Counted from the stretch's first letter, positions 15,460 through 24,320 are shown. The stretch is 24,998 nt of DNA from Flavobacterium psychrophilum (GCA_945866505.1 CAMBHH010000024.1:1-24998); one strand, 5' to 3'. Notes: generated by a model not told the origin, from the letters alone. Numbers and translations are program-made.

Positions 15460-15698
15460 TAGAGGTTGATTTCCTTAGTTCTAAATTTTCTACTAGATTT
15501 AATTTCTTTTACAATTTCTTCGGCTGACTTTTCAGATCCAAAAGCACCAAAAGATTTATAGAAATCATCTTTTTTTGATGTTTTTTCTCTTTTTAATGAT
15601 TTAGTTAAACTTTCGATTAATTCAATTTTTGTTAAAGAATTGAGACCTTCAAATAATAACGAATAGTTTTTTATAAAATGTTTATCTATGTAACTCAT
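15459..15698 (-). CDS. Putative VapB-like antitoxin
   Basis: 79 residues, highly charged. An N-terminal helical part (HFIKNYSLLFEGLNSLTKIELIESLTKSL) is followed by a Lys/Ser-rich segment and a C-terminal basic tail (EEIVKEIKSSRKFRTKEI) of the kind that wraps a PIN toxin. No classical AbrB or Phd motif was identified, so the antitoxin family is not assigned; the call rests on size, charge and the 1-nt overlap with the downstream PIN gene. The partner arrangement antitoxin-toxin is standard. Such antitoxins usually bind their own promoter with the toxin. No obvious operator palindrome was seen in the 58 bp upstream. Confidence 0.78.
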   Translation of the reverse strand: MSYIDKHFIKNYSLLFEGLNSLTKIELIESLTKSLKREKTSKKDDFYKSFGAFGSEKSAEEIVKEIKSSRKFRTKEINL

Positions 15699-15756
15699 AA
15701 TACTATATTCTTTTTGTAAAGTTATGATTTTTATTCACTTAAAAATCAACTGCTAA

Positions 15757-16176
15757 TTATTTTTTCATTTCTTCTAGCATTGCAATTATTTTATCCAATT
15801 TTTCTACATCCAATTTGTTTAGGATTAAGGTTAAGGCTTCAATTTCAAGTTTGGCATCGATATTAGTTTGATAATCAGCCTGAGCTTGCATTCTGTCTCT
15901 TTCGCTTTGTCGGTTTTGCGACATCATAATAATGGGAGCGGCATAAGCACCTTGTGTCGAGAAAAGAAGATTAAGCAAAATAAAGGGATACACATCCCAA
16001 TGATAAAAAAATCCAATTATATTTAATGCCATCCAAAGAATTACCAAAACAGTTTGAACGATAATAAATTTCCAAGAACCCATCCCTGTTGCGACGGCAT
16101 CTGCTAAACGGCTTCCGAAGTTTAATGTTTCAGTGTGTTTTTCGTGCCAATTTATAGGATTTCTCATTTTGTTCAT
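15757..16176 (-). CDS. DUF1003 family membrane protein
   Basis: 139 residues with the recognisable DUF1003 pattern: SRLADAVATGMGSWKFI, then a first membrane helix (37-60), WDVYPFILLNLLFS with a second helix (63-85), then APIIMMSQNRQSERDR and DYQTNIDAKLEIEAL. The C-terminus is a predicted coiled coil (LNKLDVEKLDKIIAMLEEMKK). The family is annotated as an uncharacterised inner-membrane protein; no function is established to my knowledge. The start used gives MNKMRNPINW; the second ATG, three codons in, is equally plausible. It follows ybaB by 15 bp and is probably co-transcribed with it. Confidence 0.9.
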   Translation of the reverse strand: MNKMRNPINWHEKHTETLNFGSRLADAVATGMGSWKFIIVQTVLVILWMALNIIGFFYHWDVYPFILLNLLFSTQGAYAAPIIMMSQNRQSERDRMQAQADYQTNIDAKLEIEALTLILNKLDVEKLDKIIAMLEEMKK

Positions 16177-16191
16177 TTTAAGAATTATTTT

Positions 16192-16512
16192 TTATTTAAA
16201 CATTTCATCCATTCCCGGAATCATTGGCATATCGACTTTGGCGACAGCATCTAATTCGGCTTGGTTTACTTTTGCTGCTTTTTCGATAGCCTTGTTTAGG
16301 GTTACGATTAAATAATCTTCTAGTTGTTCTTTGTCTTCCAATAAAGAATCGTTGATGGAGATGGATTTTAATTTGCCGTTTGCGGTGAATGTCACTTTCA
16401 ATGCGCCGTCATTGCTTTGTTCGTCTATTAAAACTGTGTCTAAACGTTTTTTCGTTTCTTCTATTTTCCGTTGGGTTTCTTTCAATTTACCCATCATTCC
16501 CATTAAATCCAT
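16192..16512 (-). CDS. ybaB: YbaB/EbfC family nucleoid-associated protein
   Basis: 106 residues, family-typical length. The N-terminal coiled-coil helix ([20 protein letters not shown]) is followed by a central beta segment ([18 protein letters not shown]) and a C-terminal helical dimerisation part ([19 protein letters not shown]). YbaB/EbfC proteins are small dimeric DNA-binding proteins that coat or bend DNA. In many bacteria the gene lies next to dnaX/recR; that linkage is absent here. It is divergent from the S9 peptidase gene (70-bp gap containing both promoters) and upstream of the DUF1003 gene. Confidence 0.92.
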   Translation of the reverse strand: MDLMGMMGKLKETQRKIEETKKRLDTVLIDEQSNDGALKVTFTANGKLKSISINDSLLEDKEQLEDYLIVTLNKAIEKAAKVNQAELDAVAKVDMPMIPGMDEMFK

Positions 16513-16582
16513 TGTTGTGTTTTTTTAAATTATTCGAATGTAAAATTACTATATTGCAAACTGATATTCAATTAAATTTTTA

Positions 16583-18718
16583 ATGAAAAATAGATTCATT
16601 CTAAGTTGTCTTTGTGTTATTTTTGTAACCTATCCAACAAAATCGAAAGCTCAAAATATGCCAGAAAAACTCCAACCGCCAGTCGCAAAAATAGTTCCTA
16701 AAAAATTGGAGAAATTTGCTGATGTGAGAATTGACAATTATTTTTGGTTGAATGACAGAGAAAACCCAGAAGTTATTGATTACCTAAATCAAGAGAATAC
16801 GTATTACGAAAAAATGACTGCTCATACCAAAGGCTTTCAAAAGGAATTATTTGAGGAGATGAAGAGCAGAATCAAGGAAGACGACGAATCGGTTCCGTAT
16901 TTGTACAATGGTTATTACTACATTACCCGATTTGAAACTGGAAAAAATTATCCTATTTATTCCAGAAAAAAGGAAAGCCTTTCGGCCAAAGAAGAAATTT
17001 TGTTCGATTGTAATGAATTGGCAAATGGGCAATCCTACTTTCAATTAGGAGGCTTAAGCATTAGTCCAGATAATAAATTGGCGGTTTTTAGTATTGATAT
17101 TGTTGGAAGAAGAATCTACGACATTCAGGTTAAAGACTTGGAAACAGGTAAAATCCTTTCCGATAAAATAGAAAAAGTATCTGGAAACGCCGTTTGGGCA
17201 AATGACAACAAAACGATTTTTTACTCTAGTCAGGACGAAGTGACCTTGCGTTCCGATAAAATTTTCAAACATAAATTAGGATCAAAACAAGCCGATGATG
17301 TTTTGGTTTATTTTGAAAAGGATGAAACTTTTAATGTTGAGGTGGCCAAATCCAAGTCTAGAAAATACCTGGCAATAGAATCCGGAAGTACTTTGACCAC
17401 CGAATATAGAATATTGGAAGCCGACAATCCTGACGGAAAATTTAGGGTTTTCCAGAAGCGCGTTCGAGGTTTGGAATACAGCATCAACCATTATGGAGAC
17501 AGTTTTTATATAATGACCAACAAGGACAAAGCCACGAATTTCAAGTTGATGAAAACTTTGGAAACAGCAACTTCCAAAGAAAACTGGATAGAAGTTATTC
17601 CGCATCGTGAGGATGTTTTGTTAGAAGATATTGAGATTTTTAAAGATTTTTTAGTTTTAGAAGAACGTTTCAACGGTTTGAACCGAGTACGGATTATGCC
17701 GTGGAGCGGCGAAGGGGAATATTATTTGCCTTTCGAAAGCGAAACTTATACGGCTTACACAGGAACCAACGTGGATTTCGATACCGATATTTTGCGTTAT
17801 TCCTACCAATCAATGACTACGCCTTCCTCGGTGATTGATTTCAATATGAAAACAAAAACCAAGGAAATTAAGAAAGAGCAACAAGTTCTAGGGGGAAAAT
17901 TCGATAAAAATAATTACACCGAAGAAAGAGTTTGGGCTACTGCTAAAGACGGAACTAAGATTCCCATTTCGATGGTTTACAGTAAAGAATTGAAAAAAGA
18001 CGGATCAAATCCGTTGTTGTTATATGCTTACGGTTCGTACGGCCATTCAATGGATGCCACGTTTTCTTTAACAAGACTAACATTGCTCGACAGAGGATTT
18101 ATTTTTTCCATAGCCCACATTCGCGGAGGCGAAGATTTAGGGCGACAATGGTATGAAGACGGTAAATTGCTAAAAAAGAAAAATACGTTCACTGATTTCA
18201 TTGATTGTTCCAAATTTGTAATTGAAAAAAAATACACTTCGCCTGAACATTTATATGCAGAAGGTGGTTCAGCAGGAGGATTATTGATGGGTGCAATTGT
18301 GAATTTAGCACCAGAATTATACAACGGAATCATTGCTCAAGTACCTTTTGTGGATGTAATTACGACAATGTTGGACGAAAGTATTCCGCTGACGACTGGA
18401 GAATATGACGAATGGGGAAATCCAAATGTTAAAAAATATTACAGTTATATGGCATCCTATTCGCCATATGATAATGTTAAAAAACAAAAGTATCCCAATA
18501 TGTATGTTTCTACAGGATTGCATGATTCGCAAGTACAATACTGGGAACCAGCTAAATGGGTAGCTAAATTGAGAAGTATGAAGACAGATGATTCCCAATT
18601 ATTTCTTGATACAAATATGGATGCTGGTCACGGAGGAGCTTCGGGAAGGTTTGAAGCCATTAAGGAATTAGCTAAAGAATATAGTTTTTTGTTAGATTTA
18701 GAGAAAATTGAAAAGTAA
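16583..18718 (+). CDS. Secreted S9 prolyl oligopeptidase family protease (oligopeptidase B-like)
   Basis: 711 residues. Signal peptide at about 1-24 (hydrophobic ILSCLCVIFVTY, likely cleaved after KAQ). The beta-propeller spans roughly residues 50-440; the alpha/beta hydrolase domain follows. The catalytic triad is S563 in GGSAGG, D648 in TGLHDSQV and H683 in DAGHGGASGRF, the oligopeptidase B/PtrB pattern. EGGSAGGLLMGA and RGGEDLGRQWYEDGK are family hallmarks. Expected activity: cleavage of short peptides, after basic residues if truly PtrB-like; location in the periplasm or cell surface as a lipid-free protein. The gene is divergent from ybaB and followed by a CBS-like gene that has its own promoter. 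Confidence 0.94.
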   Translation: MKNRFILSCLCVIFVTYPTKSKAQNMPEKLQPPVAKIVPKKLEKFADVRIDNYFWLNDRENPEVIDYLNQENTYYEKMTAHTKGFQKELFEEMKSRIKEDDESVPYLYNGYYYITRFETGKNYPIYSRKKESLSAKEEILFDCNELANGQSYFQLGGLSISPDNKLAVFSIDIVGRRIYDIQVKDLETGKILSDKIEKVSGNAVWANDNKTIFYSSQDEVTLRSDKIFKHKLGSKQADDVLVYFEKDETFNVEVAKSKSRKYLAIESGSTLTTEYRILEADNPDGKFRVFQKRVRGLEYSINHYGDSFYIMTNKDKATNFKLMKTLETATSKENWIEVIPHREDVLLEDIEIFKDFLVLEERFNGLNRVRIMPWSGEGEYYLPFESETYTAYTGTNVDFDTDILRYSYQSMTTPSSVIDFNMKTKTKEIKKEQQVLGGKFDKNNYTEERVWATAKDGTKIPISMVYSKELKKDGSNPLLLYAYGSYGHSMDATFSLTRLTLLDRGFIFSIAHIRGGEDLGRQWYEDGKLLKKKNTFTDFIDCSKFVIEKKYTSPEHLYAEGGSAGGLLMGAIVNLAPELYNGIIAQVPFVDVITTMLDESIPLTTGEYDEWGNPNVKKYYSYMASYSPYDNVKKQKYPNMYVSTGLHDSQVQYWEPAKWVAKLRSMKTDDSQLFLDTNMDAGHGGASGRFEAIKELAKEYSFLLDLEKIEK

Positions 18719-18741
18719 TTAGATTATTTTTGTTAAATTTG
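18708..18741 (+). promoter_or_regulatory. Candidate promoter of the CBS-like gene
   Basis: TTG at 18708-18710, 23 bp, then TAAATTTG at 18734-18741, matching the Flavobacterium consensus TTG-N17-23-TAnnTTTG at the upper spacing limit. It lies just around the stop of the S9 peptidase gene and about 50 bp before the ATG at 18791. Confidence 0.55.
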
Positions 18742-18790
18742 CAAAGATTTAAGGTTGAATGGAAAAGAGTCCTTGATTAACTATTTTTTT

Positions 18791-19831
18791 ATGAAAGAAG
18801 AAATAAATGCTTATAGTACTGTTTTAGAATTAATAGGCAACACACCGCTCATTAAATTAAATAAAGTTACCCAAAAATTAGAAGGAAATTTTTACGCAAA
18901 AGTAGAAGCTTTTAATCCTGGTCATTCCACAAAAGATAGAATCGCTTTATTCATTATTGAAGAAGCTGAAAAACGTGGCATTCTTAATCCAGGTGATACT
19001 ATTATAGAAACGACATCGGGAAATACAGGTTTTAGTTTAGCAATGGTAAGTATTATTAAAGGGTACAACTGCATTTTAGCTGTAACCTCCAAATCTTCCA
19101 AAGATAAAATTGATATGTTGCGTGCGTTGGGAGCCAAAGTTTATGTTTGCCCTGCACATGTTTCTGCCGATGACGAGCGTTCTTATTATAATGTTGCCAA
19201 ACGTTTGCACGAAGAAACAAAAGGTTCTGTTTACATCAATCAATACTTCAATCAACTCAATGTTGATGCACACTACAAATCTACTGGACCTGAAATTTGG
19301 CAACAAACTAACGGTAAAATTACGCATCTTATTGCCTGCAGCGGAACTGGAGGAACGATTTCGGGGACGGCGAAGTTCCTTAAGGAACAAAATCCAAATA
19401 TTAGAATTTTAGGTGTAGATGCATTTGGTTCTGTGTTAAAAAAATACCACGAAACTAAAGAATTTGACAATAGCGAAATTTATCCTTACAGAATTGAAGG
19501 TTTAGGAAAAAACTTGATTCCATCAGCTACGGATTTTGATATTATCGATAAGTTTATGAAGGTTACCGATGAAGAAAGTGCACACTCAACTCGAGAACTC
19601 GCTAAAATTGAAGGTTTGTTTGTTGGATATACGTCTGGAGCAGTTCTTCAAGCCATAAAGCAATATGCTGAAGAAGGTGAGTTTGACGAAAACAGTAATG
19701 TGATTGCTATTTTTCCAGACCATGGTTCTCGTTATATGAGCAAAGTATTTAGCGATGACTGGATGAACGAACAAGGATTTTTTGACAGCATTAACGAAGA
19801 AGAAGCACAAAAAATAGAATTTATTAAGTAA
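18791..19831 (+). CDS. Cystathionine beta-synthase/cysteine synthase-type PLP enzyme
   Basis: 346 residues from the ATG at 18791; the frame is open upstream only to a TTG at 18755, and the family-like start [13 protein letters not shown] fits the ATG. Landmarks: NPGHSTKDR with PLP lysine K48, TTSGNTG (74-80), phosphate-binding GTGGT (185-189), [20 protein letters not shown], and the C-terminal [18 protein letters not shown]. The last two are typical of cystathionine beta-synthases. There are no C-terminal regulatory CBS domains, as in many bacterial enzymes. Likely reaction: serine plus homocysteine to cystathionine, or O-acetylserine-dependent cysteine synthesis; sequence alone does not decide. 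The H in NPGHS, where relatives have G, is unusual. Its own promoter and terminator make it a single-gene unit. Confidence 0.9.
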   Translation: MKEEINAYSTVLELIGNTPLIKLNKVTQKLEGNFYAKVEAFNPGHSTKDRIALFIIEEAEKRGILNPGDTIIETTSGNTGFSLAMVSIIKGYNCILAVTSKSSKDKIDMLRALGAKVYVCPAHVSADDERSYYNVAKRLHEETKGSVYINQYFNQLNVDAHYKSTGPEIWQQTNGKITHLIACSGTGGTISGTAKFLKEQNPNIRILGVDAFGSVLKKYHETKEFDNSEIYPYRIEGLGKNLIPSATDFDIIDKFMKVTDEESAHSTRELAKIEGLFVGYTSGAVLQAIKQYAEEGEFDENSNVIAIFPDHGSRYMSKVFSDDWMNEQGFFDSINEEEAQKIEFIK

Positions 19832-19867
19832 GTTGTAAGAACAAAAATTAAGTATTAAGATAAAAGA

Positions 19868-19901
19868 AACTCCATCTGCCTTTGCGAATGGAGTTTTTTT
19901 A
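19868..19901 (+). terminator. Rho-independent terminator of the CBS-like gene
   Basis: Perfect 8-bp stem AACTCCAT (19868-19875) with ATGGAGTT (19888-19895), a 12-nt loop, then a T run to 19900. It starts about 36 bp after the stop codon. Confidence 0.9.
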
Positions 19902-19910
19902 TGAAATCTT

Positions 19911-19959
19911 CAATCTAAAATCTAAAATCTGCAATCTAAAATCTGCAATCTACAATCTG
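19911..19959. repeat. Degenerate tandem repeat built on AATCTAAAATCTGC
   Basis: Repeats of CAATCTAAAATCTAAAATC and AATCTGCAATCTAAAATC type with a 7-bp sub-period (AATCTAA / AATCTGC). It sits immediately beside the stop codon of the leftward yebC gene and is related to the repeat at 12698-12752. Confidence 0.75.
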
Positions 19960-19960
19960 T

Positions 19961-20671
19961 TTACTCTTCCATAGTATGATACACGTTCATCACGTCATCA
20001 TCTTCTTCCATTTTTTCGATTAGTTTCTCAACGTCAGCCATTTCGGCTTCTGAAAGTTTTTTTGTAATTTGTGGAATACGCTCGAAACCTGAGGAAAGAA
20101 TTTCTATTTTTCTGTTTTCTAATTCTTTTTGAATGGTTCCAAAACTATTAAAAGGAGCATAAATTAAAATTCCGTCTTCATCTTCAAAAACTTCTTCTGC
20201 ACCAAAATCTATTAATTCTAGTTCTAATTCCTCAGGATCAATTTCGCCAGCGGGAATTCTGAAGTTGCACGTATGATCAAACATAAATTCAACTGAACCT
20301 TGAGTTCCCATCGTTCCATTGCATTTGTTAAAGTAACTGCGAACATTGGCAACGGTTCTATTATTATTATCGGTTGCAGTTTCCACTAGAATTGCAATTC
20401 CGTGTGGTGCATACCCTTCAAACAGTACTTCTTTATAGTTTGCTGTGTCTTTATCCGTGGCTTTTTTAATGGCGCGTTCCACGTTGTCTTTTGGCATATT
20501 CACTGCCTTTGAATTTTGGATTACGGCTCTTAATCTGGAATTAGCTTCAGGATTTGGGCCACCTTCCTTCACAGCCATTACAATATCTTTTCCAATTCTG
20601 GTAAATGCTTTGGCCATAGCTGACCAACGTTTCATTTTTCTTCCTTTTCTGAACTCAAACGCTCTTCCCAT
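19961..20671 (-). CDS. yebC: YebC/PmpR/TACO1-family protein
   Basis: 236 residues from the ATG at 20669-20671 (MGRAFEFRKGRKMKRWSAMA); the frame opens upstream only to a TTG. Family hallmarks: KAFTRIGKDIVMAVKEGGPNPEANSR (split by alignment blocks), NMPKDNVERAIKKA, EGYAPHGIAILVE, TDNNNRTVANVRSYF, and an acidic C-terminal domain. Annotated either as a DNA-binding regulator or, from more recent work on YebC and TACO1, as a ribosome-associated factor easing translation of polyproline-type stretches. The sequence does not choose between them. The start is supported by a perfect promoter with its -7 box 25 bp upstream (20696-20726), so it is transcribed independently of the S41 protease gene behind it. 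Confidence 0.94.
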   Translation of the reverse strand: MGRAFEFRKGRKMKRWSAMAKAFTRIGKDIVMAVKEGGPNPEANSRLRAVIQNSKAVNMPKDNVERAIKKATDKDTANYKEVLFEGYAPHGIAILVETATDNNNRTVANVRSYFNKCNGTMGTQGSVEFMFDHTCNFRIPAGEIDPEELELELIDFGAEEVFEDEDGILIYAPFNSFGTIQKELENRKIEILSSGFERIPQITKKLSEAEMADVEKLIEKMEEDDDVMNVYHTMEE

Positions 20672-20695
20672 TGCTAAATTATAATTTTTGAACTG

Positions 20696-20726
20696 CAAAA
20701 ATACAGTTATTAGTTATTTTATCAAA
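20696..20726 (-). promoter_or_regulatory. Promoter of yebC (Bacteroidota consensus)
   Basis: Read leftward: TTTG (20723-20726), 19 bp, then TATTTTTG (20696-20703), an exact match to TTTG-N19-TAnnTTTG. The -7 box ends 25 bp upstream of the ATG, and the whole lies in the short gap after the S41 protease stop. Confidence 0.8.
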
Positions 20727-20742
20727 TGTTTTTTTTAATCAA

Positions 20743-22782
20743 TTATTTTCCAAAATTAGTAATATCATTCAGTATTTCAACAACTTCTTCGATATACGGA
20801 TTGGTTTGTAGTTCTTTAATTTTATAGGTGTTAATTTCCTGTTGATAATCATCAAATTTTAGTTTTTCAGCATCGTAGGAAGTATTCGAAATGGTACAAC
20901 TATTTTCAGTTGCAAGGATTTTTTTTACTTTTTTCCAAAGAGTATCAATTTCGTGAATATTTTTGAAAACTTCTTTAAAAGTAATCAAAAGTGGTTTTTT
21001 CGGGTTGTTGTATAGGGCATTTATTTCGTTGTTTACCAAAATAATTTCATTGAATAGGGCATTATTTTTCAAACGTGAATTGCTTTGTTCAATAATCGTG
21101 GGATAATAATCTTTTCTGAACGGAGTAAATCTAAGTTTTGAAGGAATTACATCATATTTCAAAGCAGTTTTATAGCTTATTTCACGAGGAACGATACTAT
21201 CATATAATATAGGTAAAGCAATGTCAGGAATAATGCCTTTTATTTGATTGCTATCGCCAGTAATTCGGTAAAATTTCTCTCCGGTGAGTTTTACAAAATC
21301 TTGATTATTTTCATCCAAAGGCAAAATGGTTTGCATCGAAGCTTTTCCTAATGATTTGCTTCCTACAATCATTGCCCGATTGTAATCCTGCATTGCGGCC
21401 GAAAAAAACTCACTTGCCGATGCCGAATTTCCATTAATTAAAATGACAATTGGACCATAGTAAACACTCCCACGATTGTAATCTTTTAAAATAGTTTGCT
21501 TGCCTTTGCTATTTGCCAAAATAGAAACTGGGCCATAGTCGATAAACATTCCGGCTAATTTTATAGCTTCTTCCATAGAGCCTCCACCGTTGTCTTGAAG
21601 ATCGATTACTAATCCTTTAATGTTGTCTTGTTTGAGTTTTACTATTTCTTTGGCAACATCATCGGCACAACCTTGAGGACTAAAGCCATCAAAATCAGAG
21701 TAGAAATTGGGAATTTTAAGATAACCAATTTTGATTCCTTTTTCAATAATATAGCTTGATACCGCATTTTCGGTAGCTTTCATGATTTGCTTTTTGAGTA
21801 AAATGTCAATCACATTTCCATTTGTTTTCTGAATCGTCATTTCGATGGTTTCATTAGAATCAGAAAAGATTAATTCTCCAATTTTCTCCAATGAAGTGCA
21901 GGAAACCAAATATTCTATACCATTTTTATTGGAAACTTTTAGAACAACATCACCTTTTTCAAATTTATTAGTTCTAGCTGCTGGTCCACCGGGAACAACT
22001 CCGTCCACAATAATTTCTTCGTTTTCATTGAGCGTGACATTTAGGCCTAACGATAACCCACTTGTAGTTAAACTTGACATAAAACCAGATCGAGCGTCTT
22101 GAGAAAAGAAATTAGTATGAGGATCAAAATAGCTGCAAAAAATATTCAGGAAATCATTTTGAAGATCATAACCAACTCCTTTTTTGTTTTCTAGAATGTT
22201 ATTGATTTTGCATAAATTGGACTCAAATATTTTTTCTTTTGCTATTTTCTCGAGTTTTGAAAAATTCTGGTCAAGCGAATCTAAATTGTCACTCAATTTT
22301 GAAATATCTTCCAGAATGTCAAACTTCATTCTTTTTTTCCAAACTCGGTCGAAATCGGTTGCCGCTAAGTCAAAAGGAAAGCTTTTTTTCGAGAATTTAA
22401 CCGTGTCTTTTCCGTTGTAATCGAGTACTTCAATCCTAATTTTCTCAAGTATTTTTTTCTTTCTTTCCAAAGCAAATTGATACATTGAAACAAAATCATC
22501 CATAAAGGAACAATCATTTTGTAGCATGTAGTTGTCTAATTTAAGCCTGTTTTTGGAGAGTTTTTCGTATTCTAGTTTGGTAAATAGGTTTCGGTTGCCA
22601 TCTAAACGATCCATAAAAGTATCAAAAACATATACCGATAAACTGTCGTCAATAGGTTTTGGATGAAAATGTTCGCGTTGAATTAATGCATTTATTTTGG
22701 AAATTTTTTCACAAGTAGTAGCACTATTTTGACCCAATAGTGAAAATGTTGTCAAGAACAGTAGGAGTGAAAATTTCCTCAT
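20743..22782 (-). CDS. prc: C-terminal processing protease, S41 family (Prc/Tsp-like)
   Basis: 679 residues. A signal peptide at 1-18 (MRKFSLLLFLTTFSLLGQ) directs it to the periplasm. A helical N-terminal region (~25-215) precedes a PDZ domain (~240-330; LGLNVT, PGGPAAR) and the protease core. The catalytic pair is S455 (GNSASASE) and K480 (SLGKASM), with D466, exactly the 25-residue spacing of E. coli Tsp S430-K455. LVIDLQDNGGGS is typical. The C-terminal ~130 residues resemble the Tsp helical tail. Expected role: degradation of tagged or misfolded periplasmic proteins and processing of envelope proteins and peptidoglycan enzymes. It starts 9 bp after the gcvT stop, so probably co-transcribed; no functional tie to glycine metabolism is known. 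Confidence 0.93.
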   Translation of the reverse strand: MRKFSLLLFLTTFSLLGQNSATTCEKISKINALIQREHFHPKPIDDSLSVYVFDTFMDRLDGNRNLFTKLEYEKLSKNRLKLDNYMLQNDCSFMDDFVSMYQFALERKKKILEKIRIEVLDYNGKDTVKFSKKSFPFDLAATDFDRVWKKRMKFDILEDISKLSDNLDSLDQNFSKLEKIAKEKIFESNLCKINNILENKKGVGYDLQNDFLNIFCSYFDPHTNFFSQDARSGFMSSLTTSGLSLGLNVTLNENEEIIVDGVVPGGPAARTNKFEKGDVVLKVSNKNGIEYLVSCTSLEKIGELIFSDSNETIEMTIQKTNGNVIDILLKKQIMKATENAVSSYIIEKGIKIGYLKIPNFYSDFDGFSPQGCADDVAKEIVKLKQDNIKGLVIDLQDNGGGSMEEAIKLAGMFIDYGPVSILANSKGKQTILKDYNRGSVYYGPIVILINGNSASASEFFSAAMQDYNRAMIVGSKSLGKASMQTILPLDENNQDFVKLTGEKFYRITGDSNQIKGIIPDIALPILYDSIVPREISYKTALKYDVIPSKLRFTPFRKDYYPTIIEQSNSRLKNNALFNEIILVNNEINALYNNPKKPLLITFKEVFKNIHEIDTLWKKVKKILATENSCTISNTSYDAEKLKFDDYQQEINTYKIKELQTNPYIEEVVEILNDITNFGK

Positions 22783-22791
22783 TTAGTGTTT

Positions 22792-23874
22792 TTATTTCTT
22801 GTAAAAAGGCAATTTTACCACCTTCGCAGGAACGTCATTTTTTCTTATTCTGATGAAAATCTCGCTATCAATGGCACTGTTTTCGGTCGTAACATAGCCT
22901 AGTCCAATACCCACATTCATCGATGGCGACATTGTTCCTGAAGTTACGATTCCAATTTGAGTTCCCGTAGCATCTACAATTTCATAATCGTGTCTTGGTA
23001 CGGCGCGTTCTTGCATTTCGAAGGCTACTAATTTCTTAGAAACACCCGCTTCTTTTTGCTTTTTTAAGTTCTCTGAATTGGTAAATTCTTTGGTGAATTT
23101 GGTAATCCAACCCAAACCCGCTTCTATTGGAGAAGTCTTGTCGTTGATGTCGTTTCCGTACAAACAGAACCCCATTTCCAGACGCAAAGTATCACGAGCC
23201 GCAAGACCAATTGGCTTGATTCCAAAAGCCGCGCCAGCCTCAAAAACTTTGTTCCAGATTTGTTCTACTTCCGTATTTTTGCAATAAATCTCGAACCCGC
23301 CAGAACCCGTATAACCTGTTGCTGAGATAATCACATAGTCGATTCCTGCAAAATCACCTACTTCAAAATGATAATAGTGTATTGCAGATAAATCAATCGA
23401 AGTTAAGGATTGCATCGCTTCAACGGCTTTTGGACCTTGAATAGCCAAAAGCGAATAATCATCGGATAGGTTTTTCATATCAACACCCAAATCGTTCTGC
23501 GACGAAATCCAATCCCAATCTTTATCGATATTCGAAGCATTTACAACCAGTAAATATTGCTCGTCTTTTATTTTGTAAACCAATAAATCATCTACAATTC
23601 CACCATCCTTGTTAGGCAAACAAGAATATTGAGCACGTCCGTTTGTTAATGTGGCAGCATCATTCGAAGTTATTTTTTGGATTAAAGCCAAAGCATTTGG
23701 ACCCGATAACAAGAATTCGCCCATATGCGACACATCAAAAACGCCCACACCGTTGCGAACTACTTCGTGTTCAGCATTGACACCTTCGTATAAAATAGGC
23801 ATATTGTATCCAGCAAAGGGAAGCATTTTGGCTCCCAAACTTTCGTGTATGTGCGTTAGCGCAGTATTTTTCAT
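22792..23874 (-). CDS. gcvT: Aminomethyltransferase, glycine cleavage system T-protein
   Basis: 360 residues, normal length. Landmarks: [21 protein letters not shown] (45-53), [11 protein letters not shown] with the catalytic aspartate region (D95/D96), [31 protein letters not shown] and, near the C-terminus, [16 protein letters not shown]. Reaction: transfer of the aminomethyl group from H-protein lipoate to tetrahydrofolate, releasing ammonia and giving 5,10-methylene-THF. gcvH and gcvP are not in the window, so the system is dispersed, which to my knowledge is normal in Flavobacteriia. First gene of a leftward unit with the S41 protease. No riboswitch-like structure was recognised in its upstream region. 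Confidence 0.95.
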   Translation of the reverse strand: MKNTALTHIHESLGAKMLPFAGYNMPILYEGVNAEHEVVRNGVGVFDVSHMGEFLLSGPNALALIQKITSNDAATLTNGRAQYSCLPNKDGGIVDDLLVYKIKDEQYLLVVNASNIDKDWDWISSQNDLGVDMKNLSDDYSLLAIQGPKAVEAMQSLTSIDLSAIHYYHFEVGDFAGIDYVIISATGYTGSGGFEIYCKNTEVEQIWNKVFEAGAAFGIKPIGLAARDTLRLEMGFCLYGNDINDKTSPIEAGLGWITKFTKEFTNSENLKKQKEAGVSKKLVAFEMQERAVPRHDYEIVDATGTQIGIVTSGTMSPSMNVGIGLGYVTTENSAIDSEIFIRIRKNDVPAKVVKLPFYKK

Positions 23875-24136
23875 GGTAGATTTAGATAAAATTTGAAGTG
23901 GCTAATGTATTCATTTTTTGCGTAGCGGCAAAGGAGACTTTAGCTGAATTCGCGTGAAAGTCAACTATTCGATATGAAATTTTTAAAATTAATTTCCTTG
24001 TCACCAAAAACATAAGTTACGATTGCAAGTCAAGCGTTGAATTAAAATGCTTCTGAAAAAAGCAGTTAGAACTTGTCTGTACTTTGCGTGACCAAAAATG
24101 AGCGAAAAACTAAAATAAAGACGTTGAAATCACTCC
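23875..24136. other. Intergenic region upstream of gcvT
   Basis: About 260 bp without a supportable ORF. It should hold the gcvT promoter, but no exact leftward TAnnTTTG box was found. No tRNA, and nothing resembling a glycine riboswitch. Confidence 0.45.
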
Positions 24137-24163
24137 AAAAAAAAGAGGACACTAAATCCTCTT
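24137..24163 (-). terminator. Rho-independent terminator of the serine hydrolase gene
   Basis: Read leftward: a perfect 7-bp stem AAGAGGA/TCCTCTT (24157-24163 with 24143-24149), a 7-nt loop, then a run of eight T (24137-24144 as A on the plus strand). It is about 165 bp beyond the stop codon at 24328, with the palindromic block in between. Confidence 0.7.
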
Positions 24164-24165
24164 AA

Positions 24166-24183
24166 TCCCGATAGCTATCGGGA
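24166..24183. repeat. 18-bp perfect palindrome TCCCGATAGCTATCGGGA
   Basis: Perfect self-complementary 18-mer. From memory, the CCGATAGCTATCGG core is a frequent dispersed palindrome in Flavobacterium genomes. A second, one-mismatch copy lies 52 bp to the right. Its role is unknown. Confidence 0.85.
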
Positions 24184-24210
24184 CTCTCAAAACTTTACGA
24201 TAACTCCATA

Positions 24211-24320
24211 GTGTTAACGGCGGGTACTCCGGTTCTCCCGATAGCTATCCGGACTGGCTGTTCAACAGGAGTTTCATTGTTCATGCTGCGCACGCAACGA
24301 AACTCTAGCTGTTAGCCGTT
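24211..24320. other. GC-richer structured non-coding block
   Basis: Bounded by AACGGC (24216-24221) and GCCGTT (24315-24320), which are inverted copies. It contains the second palindrome and a hairpin with an 11-bp stem, 10 of 11 paired (GAGTTTCATTG at 24269-24279 with CAACGAAACTC at 24295-24305), around a 15-nt loop. It lies directly behind the stop codon of the leftward serine hydrolase gene. It may be a mobile palindromic unit or a stable 3'-UTR structure; it does not match an integron attC consensus exactly. Confidence 0.4.
24236..24253. repeat. Second copy of the GATAGCTATC palindrome, one mismatch
   Basis: TCCCGATAGCTATCCGGA; identical to the copy at 24166-24183 except for one base (G to C), which breaks one base pair of the palindrome. 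Confidence 0.8.

Noticed and set aside
18755-18790. N-terminal extension of the CBS-like enzyme from a TTG
   Set aside because: The ATG at 18791 fits the family and leaves room for the promoter at 18708-18741.
20672-20698. N-terminal extension of YebC from a TTG
   Set aside because: It would overlap the -7 box of a perfect promoter; MGRAFEFRKGRK at 20671 is the family start.
24211-24320. Integron attC site behind the serine hydrolase gene
   Set aside because: The outer words (GGCTAAC and GTTAACA on the gene strand) each miss the RYYYAAC/GTTRRRY consensus, there is no integrase in view, and the neighbouring gene is a multi-domain protein rather than a short cassette ORF.
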